DNA from: Chloroflexota bacterium
Lineage (GTDB): Bacteria > Chloroflexota > Anaerolineae > B4-G1
Direction of reading: 5' to 3'
NCBI GenBank assembly: GCA_003648125.1
Contig: QMOE01000121.1
Span: 1-6,947 of the forward strand
Length of the DNA: 6,947 bases
The translations under genes and the position numbers were made by a program. The notes beneath the pieces are model-generated. The model saw only the letters and a list, made by a program, of their open reading frames with translations, did not search any database and was not told the DNA's origin. Position 1 is the stretch's first letter, and each line of letters starts with the position of its first letter. This document shows, in pieces, positions 1-5,000 of the stretch.

Positions 1-19
1 CCACTCAAACAGACTACTA

Positions 20-1162
20 ATGACGATCCTGGGGACACTGACCCTATCGGTGCTCGTCACCGGCGGGCTGGCTCTCTACCTGACCCTGTCCCGTGCGCAG
101 GGAGGGAACACCCCTGCCGCAGAGCAACCGGCAGCCATCGTCCAAAGCACAGACACGCCCACCGGCGAACAGCGCATCGCCTTCGTCTCCGACCAGGATG
201 GGGAGGTCGCCATCTACACGATGAGCGCCGACGGCTCGAACGTGCGGCGGGCCTCTAACTCTGACCTGAACTTTTGTATTTTCCCGGCCTGGTCTCCCGA
301 CGGCCAGCGCGTGGCCTACGCGGGGACAACAGGGGACCCCTTCGCGGACAATGATGGCGAGGCCGCGGTGTGGGTGTCGGCGGCTGATGGCTCGCAGCAC
401 GTCCAGGTCAGCGACGCCAAATCCGGCTTAATCCAACCCCTCTGGTCACCCGACGGGGCGCGACTGGCCTTTGTATCCTGGGAGAAGGCGGAAGGAGAGG
501 AGGAGGAGGCCCACAGCGTCATCCACATCGTCCGGGCCGATTCCGGCGAGGTCGAGCGCAACCTCACCTTCCCCTCGGAAATTCACCAACTGGCCTGGTC
601 GCCTATAGAAGACAAACTACTCGTCGTCAGCGGCGACCCGGACGCCAGAACCTACGTCCACCTGATGTCCACGGACGGCGCAGAGATCACCGAACTCTTT
701 CGCGGGGCGATGATGGCGGATTGGTCGCCGGACGGAGAATCCATCGTTGTCGGCGACTATACGTCACAAGATGTCCTCGTCATCGAACTAGAGGATGACC
801 AAGGCCTGACCCCGCGCCCAATCGCGCAGATGACGATGCAGCCGGTAGAGATCGCCTGGTCGCCGGACGGCGCGCGCGTCGCCGTCGCCACCGCCGGGCA
901 CTACCGGCAAGGGTACGCCACCATTATGAAAATCATCACCGTAGAGACGGGCGAGATCGCCACGCTCGCCGAGGGGCACGGCTGGGTGGGCTGGCCCCGC
1001 TGGTCGTCCGACGGTCAGAGGTTGACGTTCACCTGGGGGCATTTGAGCCGCAGCCCAGGCATGCCGCGCGCCGACTTGTGGCTCTACGACGTCGCGTCCG
1101 GCCAAACGGAACAATTGACCGCGGGCGAGGGGTTTGAGGGAATGGGAGTTTGGTCGCCGTAA
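20..1162 (+). CDS. Membrane-anchored PD40/TolB-like seven-unit beta-propeller protein (start uncertain)
   Basis: 380 aa from the ATG at 20. Residues about 3-24 are a hydrophobic segment (signal anchor or signal peptide), followed by an Ala/Pro/Thr-rich linker to about residue 50. The rest is a propeller of PD40/WD40-like units, the type found in TolB and in the non-catalytic part of prolyl oligopeptidases. Motif tryptophans are at W91, W142, W193 (WSPIED), W235, W280, W328 (WSSDG) and W378; most are followed by SPDG and a hydrophobic strand. The chain opens with a strand lacking its WSPDG (residues 52-57) and closes with a bare WSP at 378-380, so first and last pieces complete seven units in a circle. 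An acidic run (EGEEEE, residues 158-163) sits in a loop of one unit. Start: no Shine-Dalgarno site precedes codon 20, the frame is open to the window edge, and the hydrophobic segment lacks preceding positive charges in this version, so the true start may be upstream. It probably acts outside the membrane as a binding or scaffold domain. No catalytic motif is visible and the ligand is unknown. Confidence 0.85.
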   Translation: MTILGTLTLSVLVTGGLALYLTLSRAQGGNTPAAEQPAAIVQSTDTPTGEQRIAFVSDQDGEVAIYTMSADGSNVRRASNSDLNFCIFPAWSPDGQRVAYAGTTGDPFADNDGEAAVWVSAADGSQHVQVSDAKSGLIQPLWSPDGARLAFVSWEKAEGEEEEAHSVIHIVRADSGEVERNLTFPSEIHQLAWSPIEDKLLVVSGDPDARTYVHLMSTDGAEITELFRGAMMADWSPDGESIVVGDYTSQDVLVIELEDDQGLTPRPIAQMTMQPVEIAWSPDGARVAVATAGHYRQGYATIMKIITVETGEIATLAEGHGWVGWPRWSSDGQRLTFTWGHLSRSPGMPRADLWLYDVASGQTEQLTAGEGFEGMGVWSP

Positions 1163-1182
1163 GGCAAAATCAAGGAGCGAGT

Positions 1183-1614
1183 CTAGTCAGATAAATATCG
1201 TCTTACAATCTTGGCAAAGATAGTGGCAAAATCAACACGCTGGATATCAAGTGCGCAAGCTTTGTCCCTCCCGCGTCCTGAAGGCTCAGGCCCGCGATGC
1301 AAATGATGCGGGTGAGTGGAAACATCAGGGTGATGAGAAGCATCATCGTAGCGAAAGATTCGCTCGCCCTGGGGATCGAGATACTGATAGGCATAGCCGT
1401 ACTCCTCAATATCCTCATCCGCCCGGAGTGAAAAGCGCACAATCAGTCGTGAACCGTTCTCAAAGACAACACTGGCTCGGAAAGTACCCGCGTATTCCGT
1501 CTCATAATCCTGACAGATTTCATAGGCTGGGTGCTCAATATCCAGAAGGTGGATGTTTTCGTTGAGCAAAGTGCGAATCTGCCAATAGTAGCGGAGAAAG
1601 CGACCGTTAGGCAT
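1183..1614 (-). CDS. TumE-family (DUF6516-like) toxin of a type II toxin-antitoxin module
   Basis: 143 aa from the ATG at 1614 (begins MPNGRFLRYY). Family call from memory of the TumE/DUF6516 pattern: an N-terminal helix with Leu-rich spacing (residues 5-25), a beta core with F-ENGSRLIVRFS (51-62), the aromatic strand YGYAYQYLD (72-80), IFRYDDA (86-92), then the His-rich signature SHHPD and THPHHLH (93-106), and a C-terminal helix DFATIFAKIVRRYL (128-141). Length fits the family (about 100-150 aa). A longer minus-strand frame to 1698 exists, but it would lie wholly inside the neighbour; the 1614 start gives an 8-nt overlap (ATGCCTAA) with the upstream antitoxin stop, typical of a translationally coupled pair. 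Its own ribosome site is weak. The family is annotated as toxins; the molecular target is not evident from sequence. It converges with the propeller gene, leaving only 20 nt between the two stops. Confidence 0.78.
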   Translation of the reverse strand: MPNGRFLRYYWQIRTLLNENIHLLDIEHPAYEICQDYETEYAGTFRASVVFENGSRLIVRFSLRADEDIEEYGYAYQYLDPQGERIFRYDDASHHPDVSTHPHHLHRGPEPSGRGRDKACALDIQRVDFATIFAKIVRRYLSD

Positions 1615-1963
1615 CGGCGATCCGCTCGCGTGAAAAGCCAAATCGCTTCTGCATGCGCCGGTAGCCGTCGCAGAGAACGCGCCAGTCAAAGTAATCAAAG
1701 GGGCCTTCTTGAAGCGCCCCGCTCTGAAATTGCCGATAAAATTCTTCAGAAGTCATGTCATACTTTTGTTCATAGTGGCGCAGTTCGTCCACAATCTGAC
1801 AAAAATGCTCCCAGGGAGATGGGCGCGCTTCGTCAGCTTTGTGGGGAACGGGCAGAATAGTGAGTAGCAGGTCTTGATCTTTTTGCAGTTGCGGAAAGTG
1901 CCCGCGCAAGCGGATGAGGCCTTTCCCTTCGTAAACTGCGGTTACGGGTTCTCTAATCATCAT
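1607..1963 (-). CDS. Probable antitoxin partner of the TumE-like toxin
   Basis: 118 aa from the ATG at 1963; a second ATG follows directly at 1960. The start is chosen because GGAGGG lies 8 nt upstream, whereas the frame's extension to a GTG at 1993 would run across the predicted promoter start point and lacks a site. Two parts are visible. Residues 3-39 (IREPVTAVYEGKGLIRLRG...LLLTILPV) resemble the small beta fold of DUF104/AF2212-like and related antitoxins, where a strand ends in a YE-G-hydrophobic pattern. After a Pro-rich linker, residues about 48-118 are helical and charged, with SEEFYRQFQSG, an aromatic FDYFDW patch and GYRRMQKRFGF, likely the toxin-neutralising arm. The gene comes first in the pair and overlaps the toxin gene by 8 nt, the usual antitoxin-first order. 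Family membership is inferred from fold-like pattern and position rather than from a firm motif. No clear DNA-binding motif is seen, so autoregulation is not shown. Confidence 0.65.
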   Translation of the reverse strand: MMIREPVTAVYEGKGLIRLRGHFPQLQKDQDLLLTILPVPHKADEARPSPWEHFCQIVDELRHYEQKYDMTSEEFYRQFQSGALQEGPFDYFDWRVLCDGYRRMQKRFGFSRERIADA

Positions 1964-1971
1964 AATTCTTG

Positions 1972-1977
1972 CCCTCC
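1972..1977 (-). promoter_or_regulatory. Shine-Dalgarno site of the antitoxin gene
   Basis: On the minus strand this reads GGAGGG, 8 nt before the ATG at 1963. It is the only strong ribosome site in the window and decides the antitoxin start. Confidence 0.8.
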
Positions 1978-1996
1978 GAGGCTTTTGACACACACA

Positions 1997-2005
1997 ATTA
2001 TATCA
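1997..2005 (-). promoter_or_regulatory. Extended -10 promoter of the toxin-antitoxin operon
   Basis: The minus strand reads TGATATAAT: a perfect TATAAT (1997-2002) with the TGn extension. At a 17-nt spacer the -35 position (2020-2025) reads TTGCTT, only half matching TTGACA, as is common for extended -10 promoters. Transcription would begin near 1990, leaving a leader of roughly 25 nt that contains the GGAGGG site. It lies in the 70-nt gap between the divergent antitoxin and M28 genes, so repression here could also affect the long gene. Confidence 0.6.
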
Positions 2006-2033
2006 TACTCAAACCCCAAAAGCAAAACAAGCA

Positions 2034-5000
2034 ATGGATGAAACACACAGCAACCGCTCTCGCCTCAACCGCCGCACACTCATCAACCTGATCGCCATCC
2101 TGGCAGTCGTGCAGGCCGGCATCCTGATCTACCTGTGGACTCTGCTCCGTCCATCCACGCCCCAAGAAGCGGCCGAGCCGACCATCCAGCAGTTCCAGTT
2201 GCCGTCGGCGGCCAGCACGAGCGTCCCCGACGACGCGCGGCCCACGCCCGGCTCGGCGGAGATCGTCGTGGGGCAGCCGGTGCGCGCCAGCAACTATGCC
2301 GACCGCGCCTTCGAGTTTGACGAGGAGCAGGCGCTGGAGCACATCGCCTATCTCGCCAGCGACGAACTGGCCGGCCGCCAGCCCGGCACCCCCGGCGGGC
2401 GAGCCGCGGGCGACTATATCGCCGCCGCCTTGGCCAAGTATGGATTGCAGCCGGCCGGCGTGGACGGCGACTACTTTCAGAACTTTACCGCACCCTACGG
2501 GCGCATCATAGAGCCGCCCGCTCTCGCCATTATCCCTCCCGCCGGAGAGACGCTCACCCGCGCCTACGCCTATCGCAGCGATTACCGCGCCCTCACCGGC
2601 GGCTACGTCGGCGCGGGAGAGGGAGAGGGGCCGGTCGTCTGGCTGAACGAGTGCTTGCACGCAGACTATGCCGGTCTCGACTTGGTCGGCAAAATCCTGC
2701 TGTGCCGCTACACCAACAACGACGATGTCTACCGCCAGGCCATTGAGCACCAGATCGGTGGGCTGCTGCTGTTGGACAGGGAGAAGAAAGAGGGAGAGCC
2801 ATTCCGCCGGGGCGGATACCGCGAGACCGCCTGGGTGCCCCAGACCATCCCCGCTTACCTGATCTCTGAAAACGTCGCTGAGGATTTGCTCGTCGGCACA
2901 GACCATACGCTGGATGGGTTGAGCCTGCGCTTTACCGCCACGCCTCTCTCTGTCACCGCGCGCCTGGCCGTGGTAGTCGAAGAGCAAGAAGATGTTGAGG
3001 CCCGCAACGTCCTGGGCCTGCTGCCCGGCTCCGATCCCGAACACGGCGACGAGATCGTCGTCATCGGCGCGCACTATGACCACCTGGGAACTGAGCCAGA
3101 CGGAGCCGTGATGAACGGGGCCAACGATAACGGCTCCGGCGTCGCCGCGATGCTGGAAATCGCCCGGCTGTGGCAGACGCAGAGCTACCATCCCGCCCGC
3201 AGCGTGCTCTTTGCCGCCTGGGATGGTGAGGAGCTGGGACTGCTAGGCTCTCGCTACTATGCGCAGCATCCCACCTATCCGCTCACCCTCACCGTCGCCA
3301 ACCTCAACCTGGACATGGTCGGCGCGGGCGAGTCGCTGCGCGTGGACGGCGAGGGGGCCGTGGCTGCCCAACTCCAGGCCGGAGCCGAAACCTATGGTAT
3401 CACCACCACCCTCACCTTTGACGGGCGCAGCGACCACATGGCCTTCCACGAGGCCGGGATACCGGCCGCCAATCTCATCTACTGGCCCGATACCTACTAT
3501 CACACCCCAGAGGACGTGGTCGCGGTCATAGAGCCGGAAAAGCTCAAACAAGCCGGCGTGCTCTCTGCCCACACGCTGGCCGCGCTGGCGCAGGGGCACG
3601 TTGAGCTGGAGCGGGCAGTGGAGCGACTGGAAGCCGCCATCGCCACTGGCGACCGGGACGCATTTCTCGCCGGGCTGGATCCCGCCGCCCCTTCGACAGG
3701 CTCAGGGCAAGCCCTACAAACTGCCCAAGCCGCCTGGTTCGATAACATCTGGTCGCGCGAGCTGGCCGAGATAGAAATTGAACCCAGCCGCTTTCGTATC
3801 GGCGACGACAAAGCAATCGTGAGCCTCAGTTTGGCCTATCGCTGGGCCGACGCCGCGCGACGCGAGTCGCCCGCCTTCTACGACGCGCGCTTTGTCCAGC
3901 GGGACGGGGCGTGGTACTGGGCCGGATACGAGATGGATACGCTCTCCGGCAACGCGCTCACCGTCGCCCGCTTCCCCGACGTACCCGTAGAAAGCAGTCA
4001 ATTGCTCTCCACCACCCAGCAGGCATACCTGGCCATCACCGCCGACATGGGAGTGGAACCCATCACCTCCACCCGCTGCATCTACTATCCCAACGCGGCC
4101 ACGCTGCGGGCCATCGCCCGCCCGGCCGCCGACCGCGAAACCGGCTGGCTCATTTCGTCAGAGCGATTGGTCGAACTCACCCTGGCCCAGCCCATCACGC
4201 CCGTCATCGTTCACCTGGCCCTCAACCAGATGGGACTGCCGCCCGGCGAGGGGAACTGGCTGCGGGAGGGGCTGGCGCTCCATTACGAAAACGGAGATGC
4301 GGCGGACTATTTATCCCTCCTCGCCGCGAGCGACGCCATCACTCCGCTACTCGACTTTCCCGCCCTGGCCGATCTCCCCGACTCGGAGGCGCAACCGCTG
4401 CGCGCTCAAGCCTGGGGCGCCGCCGAGTACCTCCTCGACCGGTACAGCGTCGCCGGCCTGCGCGACCTGTGCGCCGCCTGGGGACGGAGCGGTCAGGAGG
4501 CCGCTTTCCAACAAGCCCTGGGCCTCTCCCTGTCCCAATTCGAGGCCGCCTGGCGCGCCGACCGGCTCGATCCGTTGCGCGCCGACTCCTCGGCGATCCA
4601 GGCTGCCATCGCCGCCCGCGTTGAGGCGGCGCTTGCCGGGGATGAAGCGGGGTTCCTCGCCACCCTCGACCCCAGCAACGCCGTCCTGCGAGCCGAGCAG
4701 CGGAACTGGTTTGCCGGTCTGGCCGAGCACCCCATCACCTCTTACGAGGCCACGGGCGAGATCGTCGCCTGGTCGCCCGGCGGGGATGAGGCCGTCGTCG
4801 CGCTGACCGTCTCGCAGGTCACTTACGACGCCCGTTTCACGCGCGCGGGCGGTCGCTGGCTCTACGCCGGCGTGGACTGGAACAATCTGGCCGGCGAGCA
4901 CTTTATCCTCAAGCACCAGGGGGGCGACGCTGTTGACCCACAACGCATCCTCGATTTGGCGGAGGAGGCCTACGCCCAAATCTCCGCCGACCTGGACGCC

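Noticed and set aside
1148..1190. Premature stop in the propeller: WSP, stop, then GKI would read like WSPDGKI if the stop were Asp
   Set aside because: The chain already has seven complete units when the last WSP strand is paired with the first strand, and only a few more codons follow before another stop, so this is most simply the natural end.
1163..1235. 11-nt direct repeat GGCAAAATCAA at 1163 and 1225
   Set aside because: Short, one copy inside the toxin coding sequence, with no associated element; compatible with chance.
1277..1290. CCTGAAGGCTCAGG, a small hairpin in the toxin gene sharing CCTGAGCCT (minus strand) with the dispersed repeat
   Set aside because: Only 9 nt match the 19-nt repeat and the rest diverges; too weak to call a third copy or a terminator.
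1251..1860. Two plus-strand frames (1251-1565 and 1531-1860) across the toxin-antitoxin region
   Set aside because: They are antisense to the two minus-strand genes, have no recognisable motif and no ribosome site; the minus-strand pair has family motifs, overlap and a promoter.
1998..3191. 397-codon open frame on the minus strand, antisense to the N-terminal third of the long gene
   Set aside because: It is a mirror frame of GC-rich coding DNA: its product is low-complexity Val/Gly/Ala-rich with no family motif, while the plus-strand frame carries the complete M28 motifs.
3911..4624. 237-codon plus-strand frame overlapping the long gene
   Set aside because: Arg/Pro/His-rich product typical of an out-of-frame reading in GC-rich DNA; the real frame here carries the NTF2-like and MA-like conservation seen in the second copy.
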